Shown here piece by piece: positions 28,499 through 37,880 of a stretch of 64,000 bases of DNA (positions are counted from its first letter, which is position 1; each line of letters starts with the position of its first letter). Position numbers and translations under genes: made by a program. The DNA is from an uncultured bacterium (GTDB lineage Bacteria > Cyanobacteriota > Vampirovibrionia > Gastranaerophilales > Gastranaerophilaceae), in assembly GCA_905216055.1 (NCBI GenBank), contig CAJMSH010000003.1, positions 186,001 to 250,000 on the forward strand, written 5' to 3'. The notes under the pieces are model-generated. The model worked only from the letters and a program-made list of their open reading frames with translations, ran no database searches and was not told where the DNA came from.

Positions 28499-29629
28499 AT
28501 GACAGATTACTATGAAATATTGGGCGTATCGAAGAGTGCGACCAAAGACGAAATAAAATCGGCTTTCAGAAAGAAAGCAAGAACTTTACACCCCGATGTA
28601 AATAAAGCTCCTGATGCGGAGGAAAAATTTAAAGAACTTGGAAAAGCTTATGAAACTTTAATGGATGATAATAAGCGTGCAACTTATGACAGATATGGCG
28701 AAGACGGATTGAAAAATGCCGGCTTTGATACAGGCGGTCCATTCGCAGGCGGTTTTGGAGATTTAAACGACATATTTAATTCATTCTTTGGCGGAATGGG
28801 CGGTTTTGGATTTGGCGGCAGACCTGATCCGAATGCTCCAGTTGAAGGGGATGATTTAAGACTTGATATAGAAATCGATTTTGAACAGGCAATTTTCGGA
28901 TGCGAAAAAGAAATTAAATTTGATCATCTTGAGCTTTGCCCTTCTTGTAACGGAACAGGTGCTGAAAAAGGCTCAACTCCACAAACTTGTCCGACATGTC
29001 ACGGTTCAGGGCAGGTAAAACAGGTTATGAGAACACCTTTGGGTTCTATTGCACAGATTGTAACTTGTCCTGATTGTCATGGAGCAGGGAAGAAAATTAC
29101 AAACCCTTGTAAAGCTTGCAAAGGACAAGGAAAAGTTCAAAAAGAAAAGAAAATCAATATTAAAATTCCTGCAGGCGTTGACAATATGTCAAAAATCAGA
29201 GTATCTCATGAAGGAGATGCAGGTACAAATGGCGGACCGGCAGGAGATTTGTATGTAGTATTACATGTAAAAGCTTCTGATTACTTCAAACGTGAAGGAA
29301 ATGACGTTTACTCAAGACTTGATATTTCGCCTGCTCAAGCAGCTTTAGGCGATGAAGTTGTTATAAAAACTCTTGACGGAGAACAAAAAATTACCGTTCA
29401 GGCAGGAGTGCAAAGCGGTAATTCAATAAAAATTAAAGGTGCCGGTGTTCCATATATTGCAAGACCTTCTCAAAGAGGAGATCATATCGTAATTGTTGCG
29501 GTTAAAACACCTGTAAAACTTTCAGAAGAAGAGAAAAACTTATACAGAAGATTATATGAAATACAAAAGAATAAAAAACCTGCTCAGCAATCTTCTATAA
29601 TGGATAAAGTTAAGGGAGTATTTCAATAA
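28499..29629 (+). CDS. dnaJ: chaperone DnaJ
   Basis: 376 residues. A J domain with H-P-D at 31-33 stimulates DnaK ATPase. Then come a Gly/Phe-rich linker (about 76-115), four C-x-x-C-x-G-x-G zinc-finger repeats (C-P-S-C-N-G-T-G, C-P-T-C-H-G-S-G, C-P-D-C-H-G-A-G, C-K-A-C-K-G-Q-G, about 146-205) and the C-terminal substrate domains. It is a complete type I DnaJ. Its stop overlaps the next gene by one base. Confidence 0.97.
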   Translation: MTDYYEILGVSKSATKDEIKSAFRKKARTLHPDVNKAPDAEEKFKELGKAYETLMDDNKRATYDRYGEDGLKNAGFDTGGPFAGGFGDLNDIFNSFFGGMGGFGFGGRPDPNAPVEGDDLRLDIEIDFEQAIFGCEKEIKFDHLELCPSCNGTGAEKGSTPQTCPTCHGSGQVKQVMRTPLGSIAQIVTCPDCHGAGKKITNPCKACKGQGKVQKEKKINIKIPAGVDNMSKIRVSHEGDAGTNGGPAGDLYVVLHVKASDYFKREGNDVYSRLDISPAQAALGDEVVIKTLDGEQKITVQAGVQSGNSIKIKGAGVPYIARPSQRGDHIVIVAVKTPVKLSEEEKNLYRRLYEIQKNKKPAQQSSIMDKVKGVFQ

Positions 29630-31098
29630 TGTTAAACAAAGGAATGAAAAGCAAAGCAGCAAAATTATTATTGACAGCAACATTAATGCTTGCATTTGTC
29701 ACACCTGTATTTGCAGCTAAAATTCCTGATAATGTTCAACAATTTATTACAAAAGATTTTCCGAATACTACATTCAGATTTGACGGTGTAATTATATTAC
29801 CTGATAATACTCTTTATCTTCCACTTTTTCCGGCAAAAGTTTTAACTCCTGAAAAACTTACGATAAAACAAACTTATCCTTCAGGCAAAACTCTTGCAGC
29901 AAAACCAAATATCATTATTTTAAACAATGATTTTGTCTTGCTCAAAGTTTTAACCGATACACACGGAAACAAAACAATTTTCAAAATGGCAAATCCGCCA
30001 ATGGAATTAAGAACAGGCTTGTTACCTCAAGATATGCTTGTTCCAAAAGGATTAATAATTCCTGAAAATATGAAATCCATTGTCGGGAATTTGGAAATCA
30101 AAACAGTAAATGATCCAGGAATTCGTGTTGAAAATTCCAAACCTGTCGTAACTCAATTGTCAGGTTCAACTTTGAAAACTCTTTCACAAATTCCGCAATT
30201 AAAAAACAAGAATTTCTATGTATCATCACCGTATTCTAAAAATATTCAAGTTTTAAATCTTGGCGCAAAAACTCCTGAATATTCTCTTGCACAGACAAAT
30301 GTCCCGATTTCGATGCAAGCTTATAATGATCAGTTCTTGCTTGTAACAGCTTATGACAAGCCTTCTGTTGATGTTATATCTCTTGCGGATGATCAAATTA
30401 TTAAACAAATTTATACAAAAACACAGCCTGACGAAATTATTATTGATAAAAACAAAAATATAGCATATATATCAAGCTCAATTGATTCAAGTATTTATGT
30501 CGTAAACCTTGAAACAATGACACTTTCAAAACAAATCAAAATTACAGGTATGTGCGAAAAACTAACTCTTTCTGATGACGGAACAAAATTGTTTTACTAT
30601 GATAAAAGAACTCGTGACATCTGGGCAATCGAACTTGATAATAACTATTTGTTGAAAGAAATCGGGAAATTCCCTAACGTTTCAAAAATTGTATATACAA
30701 ATAACAAAATTTACATAACAAGTAGAACAAAAAACAGAATTGCAATTATTGATTATGATACGGTAGGGCTTATTGCTGAAGTTGAAATTTGCGAAAAACC
30801 TATTGATATGCTTGTATTCCATGACAGAGTTTACGTTTTAGGTGCAGGAGACAATTCTATTCAAGTAATAGATGCTAAAACAGATACTTTAACAGATACA
30901 ATTTATCTGAATACAAACGGATTTTCAACTAAAATCAGCCAGATTGAAAATACTAATATTGCTTTAATAACAGATACAAAAGCTTCTTTATACACAGTTT
31001 TTGACCTTGGGACAAACAAAGTTATAAAAACAATTCCTATTGATATTCCGGCAAATGCAATAGTTGTTACTGAAAAAGTGAAAAAGATTAATAAATAA
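29629..31098 (+). CDS. exported beta-propeller protein (YncE-like)
   Basis: 489 residues. A signal peptide (cleavage after P-V-F-A, about residue 33) sends it to the periplasm. The following part contains repeats of about 40 residues of the YVTN/YncE type (Y-V-V-N-L-E-T-M-T-L-S-K-Q-I-K, L-S-D-D-G-T-K-L-F-Y-Y, Q-V-I-D-A-K-T-D-T-L-T-D-T-I-Y), predicting a seven-bladed-type propeller. Ligand unknown. It is translationally coupled to dnaJ (TAATG); an internal ATG at residue 6 is an alternative start. Confidence 0.8.
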   Translation: MLNKGMKSKAAKLLLTATLMLAFVTPVFAAKIPDNVQQFITKDFPNTTFRFDGVIILPDNTLYLPLFPAKVLTPEKLTIKQTYPSGKTLAAKPNIIILNNDFVLLKVLTDTHGNKTIFKMANPPMELRTGLLPQDMLVPKGLIIPENMKSIVGNLEIKTVNDPGIRVENSKPVVTQLSGSTLKTLSQIPQLKNKNFYVSSPYSKNIQVLNLGAKTPEYSLAQTNVPISMQAYNDQFLLVTAYDKPSVDVISLADDQIIKQIYTKTQPDEIIIDKNKNIAYISSSIDSSIYVVNLETMTLSKQIKITGMCEKLTLSDDGTKLFYYDKRTRDIWAIELDNNYLLKEIGKFPNVSKIVYTNNKIYITSRTKNRIAIIDYDTVGLIAEVEICEKPIDMLVFHDRVYVLGAGDNSIQVIDAKTDTLTDTIYLNTNGFSTKISQIENTNIALITDTKASLYTVFDLGTNKVIKTIPIDIPANAIVVTEKVKKINK

Positions 31099-31119
31099 TA
31101 ATTTTAAACAGGCAATATA

Positions 31120-31689
31120 ATGATTAAATATTTTGATGACACAACTGAAAATGTACTTAGCGAATTAGAAAAAACTCAAAAACAATTTTGGAATATTTCT
31201 CGAGTAACTGCAGAATTTTTATATACTCTTATAAAAGCCGAAAAATCTAAAAACGTTTTGGAAGTCGGAACTTCAAACGGATATTCAGGGATTTGGCTTG
31301 GCAAAGCAGTAAAAGAAAATGGCGGACATCTTACAACTATTGAGTTTTATGATAAAAGACTTGATGTTGCAAAAGAGAATTTCAAAATTTGCAAAGTAGA
31401 TGATGTAATTACAACCCTAAAAGGTTCCGCTCTAATGCACCTTGAATATTTGCCCGATGATTTTGTAATTGATTTTGCATTTGTTGACGCAAATAAATCA
31501 GAGTATATCAAGTATTTTGAATTTATTGATAAGCATTTGAAAACAGGCGGCATTATTGCATGTGATAATGTTTTGTCACATGAAGCGAAATGCAAACCGT
31601 TTATTGATGCGATTAATGCAAACCCAAATTATGAAAACGTAGTATTACCCTTACCTGCAGGCTTGTCTTTAGCAAGAAAAATAAAATAA
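31120..31689 (+). CDS. SAM-dependent O-methyltransferase (class I, OMT_3 type)
   Basis: 189 residues, similar to the caffeoyl-CoA/catechol O-methyltransferase group. Motif I is V-L-E-V-G-T-S-N-G-Y-S-G-I-W-L; the acidic ribose-binding residue is in T-I-E-F; metal-site-type residues lie in F-V-D-A-N-K and C-D-N-V. Soluble. It follows the propeller gene by 21 bases. Substrate unknown. Confidence 0.88.
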   Translation: MIKYFDDTTENVLSELEKTQKQFWNISRVTAEFLYTLIKAEKSKNVLEVGTSNGYSGIWLGKAVKENGGHLTTIEFYDKRLDVAKENFKICKVDDVITTLKGSALMHLEYLPDDFVIDFAFVDANKSEYIKYFEFIDKHLKTGGIIACDNVLSHEAKCKPFIDAINANPNYENVVLPLPAGLSLARKIK

Positions 31690-31705
31690 CAAGTTTAACT
31701 TATGT

Positions 31706-31711
31706 TATAAT
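31706..31711 (+). promoter_or_regulatory. extended -10 placing ruvC transcription at its ATG
   Basis: TGT-TATAAT, then exactly 6 nt, then the ruvC ATG at 31718. There is no ribosome-binding site, consistent with a leaderless mRNA. Confidence 0.55.
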
Positions 31712-31717
31712 AATTTT

Positions 31718-32191
31718 ATGAAAATTTTAGGTATTGACCCAGGGTTGGGAATTGTTGGATATTCTATTGTTGAATATGATGGAGAAACGCCTGTTCTTTT
31801 ACATTCAGGCTCCATTCAAACTCAAAAAGGGACAAGAGAATCAGCAAGGCTTTTAGAAATCTTTGAAGATATGACAACAATTGTTGAAAAATACAAGCCT
31901 GATTGTGCTGCGATTGAAAAACTCTTTTTCTTCAGAAACAGAACAACAGTAATGCCCGTTGCCCATGCCAGAGGCGTAATTTTAATAGTGCTCGAAAAAT
32001 TTAAAATACCTATTTTTGAATATACACCAATGGAGGTTAAACAGGTTTTAACAGGTTACGGGCGCGCGGATAAGAAAGAAGTTGAGCAAATGGTTAAATT
32101 GTCATTAGGGGTTGATACTTTACCAAAACTTGATGATACGGTAGATTCTATCGCAATAGCAATTTGTCATACACGATCAATTATGGTATAA
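31718..32191 (+). CDS. ruvC: Holliday junction resolvase RuvC
   Basis: 157 residues. It cuts Holliday junctions with RuvAB. Catalytic acids seen: Asp7 (G-I-D-P-G-L), Glu67 (A-A-I-E-K-L-F-F), Asp140 and Asp143 (L-D-D-T-V-D-S-I-A-I-A). The family's F-F-x-x-N loop is present (F-F-F-R-N-R). The stop codon overlaps the -10 box of the next gene. Confidence 0.97.
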   Translation: MKILGIDPGLGIVGYSIVEYDGETPVLLHSGSIQTQKGTRESARLLEIFEDMTTIVEKYKPDCAAIEKLFFFRNRTTVMPVAHARGVILIVLEKFKIPIFEYTPMEVKQVLTGYGRADKKEVEQMVKLSLGVDTLPKLDDTVDSIAIAICHTRSIMV

Positions 32192-32192
32192 T
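32187..32192 (+). promoter_or_regulatory. extended -10 overlapping the ruvC stop codon
   Basis: TGG-TATAAT overlaps the ruvC TAA and lies 7 nt before the ATG at 32200; another leaderless-type layout. Confidence 0.5.
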
Positions 32193-32199
32193 TAATTTC

Positions 32200-32649
32200 A
32201 TGGATATTAATTTTATACTGCTTAGGCAAATTTCTATTTTAAGCGTATTTTTCGGCATTTTACTCGGGGTAATTACGCTGATACCTTATGCAGGTGCAAT
32301 TTCTTTTACATTCCTGATTTGCTTCATTGCTCCTCTTGTAATTTGGATTTTAATCAAATATGGATGTCTTTCACTCACATCAACCAAAGATAGTGTAATA
32401 GTCGGAGCTATTACAGGGTTTGTTTCTTATATGGGATTTTCAATTATTTATGTGCCTATTTCGGTTATATTGATGAAATTTTTTCACCTTGCAGCAAATT
32501 ACGGAGTAGGATTGATGCTTGGGAATGCAAGTTTTTTCATACTGATTGTAATTTCTGTATTTATGGGAGTTTTGAGTGCCACTATTAATGCGTTTACAGG
32601 CTTTTTAACATATTACGTTTTAGAATTTATAAATTCATTACACAAATAA
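32200..32649 (+). CDS. four-helix membrane protein, unknown function
   Basis: 149 residues with four hydrophobic segments (around 10-30, 33-55, 65-90 and 105-135). ATG 32200 is chosen over a TTG inside ruvC because of the -10 box 7 nt upstream. It resembles small multi-pass proteins of the DUF4199 or YrzE kind in layout only; I cannot name the family. Confidence 0.7.
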   Translation: MDINFILLRQISILSVFFGILLGVITLIPYAGAISFTFLICFIAPLVIWILIKYGCLSLTSTKDSVIVGAITGFVSYMGFSIIYVPISVILMKFFHLAANYGVGLMLGNASFFILIVISVFMGVLSATINAFTGFLTYYVLEFINSLHK

Positions 32650-32701
32650 TTTTTCACGAAACTTTTGTAATATAAAAGATATTGGGAGAGAGAAAGTTTA
32701 A

Positions 32702-33937
32702 ATGTATTATTATACCGATTTACATATTCATTCAAAATACTCAAGAGCCACAAGCAAAAGTCTTAATCTTGAAGAACTTGCAATATGGGCAAAGAAAAAG
32801 GGACTAAATTTAATCGGTACGGGAGATTTTACACACCCTGCCTGGTTTGAAGAAATAAAAGAAAAACTTGTAGAAGCAGATGATGGGACATTCAAGCTAA
32901 AACCTGAAATCGAAAGACAAATTAATGCAAATGTAAAATTTATTCTTACTGTCGAAATTTCAACGATATATAAAAAATGGGATAAAACAAGAAAAGTTCA
33001 TCACGTTGTATTTGTTCCAGATTTAAAAACTGCAACAAATTTTAGAGAAAAGCTTGGGGCAATCGGAAATATAAAATCAGACGGACGACCGATATTAGGA
33101 CTTGACTCCCGAAACTTATTAGAAACTGTATTGGAATCAGGAGAAAATTCATACATAATTCCTGCTCATATCTGGACACCATGGTTTTCCGTATTAGGTT
33201 CAAAATCAGGATTTGATTCAATTGAGGATTGTTATGGAGATTTATCAGACCATATTTTTGCACTTGAGACAGGACTTTCTTCTGATCCTGAAATGAACTG
33301 GCACGTTTCAAAACTCGACAAATTCAGGCTTGTTTCAAATTCAGATGCGCATTCTGTATCAAAACTTGCAAGAGAAGCAACAGTTTTTGATATTGAGCCG
33401 AATTATTATTCAATTATGAATGCTCTAAAAACTGGAGAAGGCTACACGGGAACTGTTGAATTTTTCCCTGAAGAAGGCAAATACCACGAAGACGGACATC
33501 GAAAATGTAATATTTGCCTTACTCCTGAAGAAACAAAAAAATATAATGGAATATGTCCAGTATGTGGCAAACCATTGACTATAGGTGTTTTATCACGAGT
33601 AAATGATCTTTCTGACAGAAAAAATATTACAACTTTACCAAAAACTGCAGGAAAAGTCTTTTCTCTTGTCCCATTGCAGGAAATTATTTCAGAAATCAAA
33701 GGAGTTGGTCCGTCAAGCAAATCCGTTACCACAGAATATGAAAAACTTATCAACCAATTTGGTTCAGAATTAAATATCTTACAAAACATTCCGCTGGATG
33801 ACCTATCAAAAGCATCCCCGCTTTTAAAAGAAGCAATTTCAAGACTAAGGCAAGGCAAAGTAATCAAACAAGCAGGATTTGACGGCGAATACGGAAGTAT
33901 AAAATTGTTTGATAAGAACGAACTTTCTAAAAAATAA
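32702..33937 (+). CDS. PHP-domain nuclease, endonuclease Q family
   Basis: 411 residues. The N-terminal PHP domain (D-L-H-I-H-S-K-Y-S; G-T-G-D-F-T-H-P; I-P-A-H-I-W-T-P-W; S-N-S-D-A-H-S) provides a metal site. A zinc finger C-N-I-C ... C-P-V-C-G-K-P-L follows near 270-300, as in EndoQ, which nicks DNA 5' of deaminated bases (uracil, hypoxanthine). The C-terminal part after the finger is helical. GGGAGAG ribosome-binding site. It sits next to ruvC, consistent with DNA repair. Confidence 0.88.
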   Translation: MYYYTDLHIHSKYSRATSKSLNLEELAIWAKKKGLNLIGTGDFTHPAWFEEIKEKLVEADDGTFKLKPEIERQINANVKFILTVEISTIYKKWDKTRKVHHVVFVPDLKTATNFREKLGAIGNIKSDGRPILGLDSRNLLETVLESGENSYIIPAHIWTPWFSVLGSKSGFDSIEDCYGDLSDHIFALETGLSSDPEMNWHVSKLDKFRLVSNSDAHSVSKLAREATVFDIEPNYYSIMNALKTGEGYTGTVEFFPEEGKYHEDGHRKCNICLTPEETKKYNGICPVCGKPLTIGVLSRVNDLSDRKNITTLPKTAGKVFSLVPLQEIISEIKGVGPSSKSVTTEYEKLINQFGSELNILQNIPLDDLSKASPLLKEAISRLRQGKVIKQAGFDGEYGSIKLFDKNELSKK

Positions 33938-33944
33938 TTTAAAA

Positions 33945-33977
33945 ACAACGACTCCTTTTAAACAAAGGAGTCGTTGT
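33945..33977. terminator. strong bidirectional hairpin terminator
   Basis: ACAACGACTCCTTT / AAAGGAGTCGTTGT, 14-bp perfect stem, between convergent genes; the T run is better on the minus strand. Confidence 0.85.
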
Positions 33978-34005
33978 CTTAATTAATTTATTTATTAATT
34001 ATCAA

Positions 34006-34422
34006 TTACTTTTTTAAATTTCTTGCCATACGTTCATCTATACATTTTTTGGTCAAATTTGTAATTATGGAAGACATACTGTATTCGCTATGATAATATT
34101 TATTTATAATTTTTCTTGAAAGACCTAACATACTTTTAGCTCTTTCTTTTAAAGAAGGTTTAGGACTTTTCATTTCCAAACTTAATTTAAAAAGAGTTTC
34201 TCCCCAAGTATGATTGTAATCATTTTTTTTAGCTGTTTTAGAAACAAGTCTTCCTATCACATCTTTATTCCCTGATGCTAATTCATTAATTGCAGGTGAT
34301 TTAAAAAATGCGTCTTTTAATTCGTTTGTCCATTTCCCTTTAACAATAATTCGTCCAGTAAATGCCTGCTGATTTGCAGTGCTTACATGTGGGGTTGCTG
34401 AGGTAAGTTGATTAATTTTCAT
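34006..34422 (-). CDS. hypothetical protein with N-terminal AFTG motif
   Basis: 138 residues opening M-K-I-N-Q-L and reaching Q-A-F-T-G-R-I-I-V-K-G-K-W at about 20-32, another member of the FxG-motif set. The remainder is basic and helical, without membrane segments. AAGGAG lies 12 nt upstream of the ATG. Function unknown. Confidence 0.7.
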   Translation of the reverse strand: MKINQLTSATPHVSTANQQAFTGRIIVKGKWTNELKDAFFKSPAINELASGNKDVIGRLVSKTAKKNDYNHTWGETLFKLSLEMKSPKPSLKERAKSMLGLSRKIINKYYHSEYSMSSIITNLTKKCIDERMARNLKK

Positions 34423-34552
34423 AAGTCTTTTATACTCCTTATTATAATTTTTTAATAATAATTTTACTTTTCTATTATAAATCCTAAAAAAATTTTTTTA
34501 AACAATATATTAACTAATATTTAAAAACAATATTCAAAAATATAATTTTAAA

Positions 34553-34628
34553 TGGTGGAGCGTAGGGGATTCGAACCCCTGACCCCGACACTGCCAGTGT
34601 CGTGCGCTACCAACTGCGCTAACGCCCC
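34553..34628 (-). tRNA. tRNA-Ala (anticodon GGC)
   Basis: 76 nt with encoded CCA. Acceptor GGGGCGT/ACGCTCC, anticodon stem CGACA/TGTCG with loop CTGGCAG (anticodon GGC), T-loop TTCGAAT. Confidence 0.95.
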
Positions 34629-34655
34629 AAAGGTTTTATTAATATACCACAAAAA

Positions 34656-34967
34656 CTATTTATGAGTATGTTTTGGGCGTAAAAGTAACATTTTTGTATC
34701 TTCAATTGCTTTTAAACCATGCAAAGTTTTTGCAGGCATTACAATCATTTCTCCTGCCTTTAATCTGTAAATTTTATCCCCAACCGTAACATCTGCAACT
34801 CCTTCAATAATTTGAGCAACTTCATCTTTCTCATCACAATGCAAACTTCTCTCAACTCCACACTTGAATGAGAGCAGAGTTAAAGAACTCTGCTCATTAT
34901 CAAATACAAGTTTTTTATTAATTTTATCTAAATACTCTATATCTTTTAAATTAATTATTCCCGTCAT
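34656..34967 (-). CDS. single-domain cupin coupled to hcp
   Basis: 103 residues of conserved-barrel cupin: S-L-H-C-D-E-K-D-E-V (His and acidic residues of the metal site), I-I-E-G-V-A-D-V-T-V-G, M-P-A-K-T-L-H-G-L. Its ATG overlaps the hcp stop by one base, so the two are made together. It may protect or sense a small molecule linked to nitrosative stress (inference). Ends in a His-rich K-H-T-H-K tail. Confidence 0.85.
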   Translation of the reverse strand: MTGIINLKDIEYLDKINKKLVFDNEQSSLTLLSFKCGVERSLHCDEKDEVAQIIEGVADVTVGDKIYRLKAGEMIVMPAKTLHGLKAIEDTKMLLLRPKHTHK

Positions 34968-36502
34968 TATCCTAAAATTTCCTTTAAATCCTTTTGGGCT
35001 GTTGTAACAGGTTTTATTTTATACTTATCCACTAATATATTCAAGATATTTGGAGAAACAAAAGCAGGTAATGTAGGACCCAGTTTTATATTTTCAATAC
35101 CTAAATATAAAAGCGTCAATAAGATACAAACTGCCTTTTGCTCATACCAAGAAAGAACCAAAGATAAAGGCAAATCATTTACGGAACAATTGAGAGCTTT
35201 TGATAATTCTATTGCAACTTTTATAGCAGAATACGCATCGTTACACTGTCCCATATCCAGCAATCTTGGAATACCGTTTATTTCACCTAAGTCTAAATCA
35301 TTAAATCTGTATTTCCCGCAAGCTAATGTTAAAATAATAGAATCTTTCGGAGCTTGTTTTACAAAATCAGTGTAATAATTTCTTCCGGGTCTTGCCCCAT
35401 CACAGCCGCCAACTAAGAAAATATGTTTTATATCTCCTGATTTCACAGCTTCTATAACCTTATCAGCTACTGACATAACTGTTCCATGACCAAATCCGAC
35501 AGTTAGTGTATCACCACCATTTATCCCTGTCATTTTCTTATCTTCTTTATACCCGCCAAGCTCAATTGCTTTTTCAATTACAGGGGTAAAATCTTTATCT
35601 TCTCCGATATGTACAATATCAGGATATTCAACTACTGATGTTGTAAACACCCTATCTTTGTAACTGTCTTTAACAGGCATTATGCAATTTGTTGTAAATA
35701 AAATTGCAGCAGGTACATTATCAAATTCTTTCTGTTGATTTTGCCAAGCTGTTCCAAAATTACCTTTCAAATGCGGATATTTATTTAATTCAGGATAAGC
35801 ATGACATGGCAACATTTCACCATGCGTATAAATATTTACTCCCTTATCTTTTGTCTGCTCTAAAAGTAAACTTAGATCCCTCAAATCATGACCTGTTACG
35901 ATAATAAAAGGGCCTTTTTCAATATTTGTTGTAACCTTTTTAGGTGCAGGAGTTCCATAAGTTTCAGTATTTGCCTTATCTAAAAGCTCCATACATTTTA
36001 AATTTATTTCACCTGTTTTCAAAACTAAATTTAAAAGTTCATCTGCTGATAAATCTTTTGAAATTTCCTGTAATGCTTCATAAAAGAAATTATCTACATC
36101 AGAATCTTTATATCCCAAAACTCCAGCATGATGAGCATAAGCTGCCATACCTTTTAAACCGAACAATATCAATGATTTCAAACTTCTTATATCTTCATTA
36201 CAATCCCAAACAGTTTTTATATCAAACTCAGAATTACAATTAATATTTTTTTGAACTTTTTCAATGAATTCTTTTATGGATTTATCATCAAAATTAACAT
36301 TTGTAATTGTAGTAAACAAACAATCAATTAAAAGTTTGGTATTCTCATCATTTTTTTCACCACAATTTGCAAGCTCAATTAATTTACTTGTAAGCTCATC
36401 TTGCAAGTTTGATGTATCAGCCTTTTTTCCACACACACCTTGTAGCGTACAACCTTTTCCTTGAGCTGTTTGTTCACACTGGAAACAAAACATTTTATTC
36501 AT
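34967..36502 (-). CDS. hcp: hybrid-cluster protein (hydroxylamine reductase)
   Basis: 511 residues, cytoplasmic. Hcp carries a cubane and a hybrid Fe-S-O cluster and reduces hydroxylamine and/or NO under anaerobic nitrosative stress. Seen: N-terminal cluster C-F-Q-C-E-Q-T-A ... G-C-T-L-Q-G-V-C-G, and downstream hybrid-cluster ligand regions (T-H-G-E-M-L-P-C-H, T-T-N-C-I-M-P, G-G-C-D-G-A-R-P-G-R). AAAGGAG ribosome-binding site. No HcpR/FNR-type operator is obvious in the 264-base gap upstream. The gene supports an anaerobic lifestyle. Confidence 0.96.
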   Translation of the reverse strand: MNKMFCFQCEQTAQGKGCTLQGVCGKKADTSNLQDELTSKLIELANCGEKNDENTKLLIDCLFTTITNVNFDDKSIKEFIEKVQKNINCNSEFDIKTVWDCNEDIRSLKSLILFGLKGMAAYAHHAGVLGYKDSDVDNFFYEALQEISKDLSADELLNLVLKTGEINLKCMELLDKANTETYGTPAPKKVTTNIEKGPFIIVTGHDLRDLSLLLEQTKDKGVNIYTHGEMLPCHAYPELNKYPHLKGNFGTAWQNQQKEFDNVPAAILFTTNCIMPVKDSYKDRVFTTSVVEYPDIVHIGEDKDFTPVIEKAIELGGYKEDKKMTGINGGDTLTVGFGHGTVMSVADKVIEAVKSGDIKHIFLVGGCDGARPGRNYYTDFVKQAPKDSIILTLACGKYRFNDLDLGEINGIPRLLDMGQCNDAYSAIKVAIELSKALNCSVNDLPLSLVLSWYEQKAVCILLTLLYLGIENIKLGPTLPAFVSPNILNILVDKYKIKPVTTAQKDLKEILG

Positions 36503-36766
36503 TATTAAAAATTCTCCTTTCTTTTATAAAAAGTAATTCCATAAAAAGATAAAAGAGAAATCCAACAAAATACTAATATAAAACATTTATTTACTTAAAT
36601 ATTCAATATTAAATAATTTTATTTATTCTAATTAACATTTTTTTGTAAAAATTAATTAAAAAATAGAACAAATAATAGCAAATTTTCTTATTTTTCAATT
36701 ATTATAAATAAATCCATGGAAAAATAAATACGTAAAATACAAAAATTCGGAATTTGGAGAATAAAA

Positions 36767-37810
36767 TTGATAAAAACGACCCCATACTTTTTAGGCGCAA
36801 ATACAATTAGTCAAACAAATACAACAAACAAAGTCCAAGATACAAATATTTCGAACCAAGGGAAATCAAACAAAAAGCAATATAATGACCCGTTAAATCA
36901 ATGGCCTGTAAGAGGTCTTGCTTATTCAAACGAAATAGGTGCAGCAATTAGTGAAATAGCACCTAAAGCAGGGCTTTTATTATGGATTCCTGCATTGTTG
37001 TATTTTGGGGCAGATATTTACGACAAATACAAAAATGACAAAAATTCTTATGACCCGAGTGCAAAACGAGGAACCAAACAAGCAATATTCCAACTTTTAG
37101 CAAGTGTAATTCTTCCGACAGCAGCAGTAAAAGTCGGACAAAAAACAGCGTCTGTAATGGGTTTAATGGGGAAAGACAAACTTTCATTACAAACACAAGA
37201 AGAATTACATCGTTTTACAATAAATTACATAAAACAGAATAAACTCCATAATTATGCAAATAATCAGGAAGAATATTATATCAAATTCGCAGAAAAATTA
37301 GCCAACCACATAGACGAAACCAAAAAGGAAGGCAAATTTAAAAATACAACTAAAAAAATAATTAATTGGATTTTTAATAGAAAACAACCAGCAGCAGTAA
37401 CACATTCTACACCTGAAAATATTGTAAAATTCACAAAAGCTAATATAGAACAAATTTTCAAAATCAGAGAAAACCTGGTAAACAACAAGCCATCTGACGG
37501 GTTGCCTGTTAAAATATTAAATAAATTCAAACAAATAAAACAAACATTTGAAAAAACAGCAAATTACAATGGGGATTCTACAGAAGATGCTGCAAAACAA
37601 GTTATAAAAATGTTAGAAGAAAAGAAAATTTTCAAAAACAAATTACTAAAAACAGTTGGCGGATTTGTAGTTTTAGGTTTAATGGCAAAACCAATAGACA
37701 AATTTGTTGAATCCTTTGTTATAGATAAATTTGTAGAACCTAATTTATCATTTTTACAAAAGAAACAAGTAGATGACTTCAAAAATAAAAATATGACAAT
37801 GCAAAAGTAA
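36767..37810 (+). CDS. membrane protein with N-terminal YFLGAN motif
   Basis: 347 residues. The start is TTG at 36767, with GGAGA 6 nt upstream and no nearby ATG. The opening M-I-K-T-T-P-Y-F-L-G-A-N fits the FxG-motif set. A polar linker is followed by hydrophobic helices at about 65-85 and 108-130, a charged middle region, and another hydrophobic segment near 290-310. Function unknown. It resembles the proteins at 49062 and 63641 in general layout. Confidence 0.7.
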   Translation: MIKTTPYFLGANTISQTNTTNKVQDTNISNQGKSNKKQYNDPLNQWPVRGLAYSNEIGAAISEIAPKAGLLLWIPALLYFGADIYDKYKNDKNSYDPSAKRGTKQAIFQLLASVILPTAAVKVGQKTASVMGLMGKDKLSLQTQEELHRFTINYIKQNKLHNYANNQEEYYIKFAEKLANHIDETKKEGKFKNTTKKIINWIFNRKQPAAVTHSTPENIVKFTKANIEQIFKIRENLVNNKPSDGLPVKILNKFKQIKQTFEKTANYNGDSTEDAAKQVIKMLEEKKIFKNKLLKTVGGFVVLGLMAKPIDKFVESFVIDKFVEPNLSFLQKKQVDDFKNKNMTMQK

Positions 37811-37880
37811 ATACATCAAATTTTTAACAGAACTTTGTCATTATTTTAAATCAATTATTCAATTCATTGCTATCTAATCA

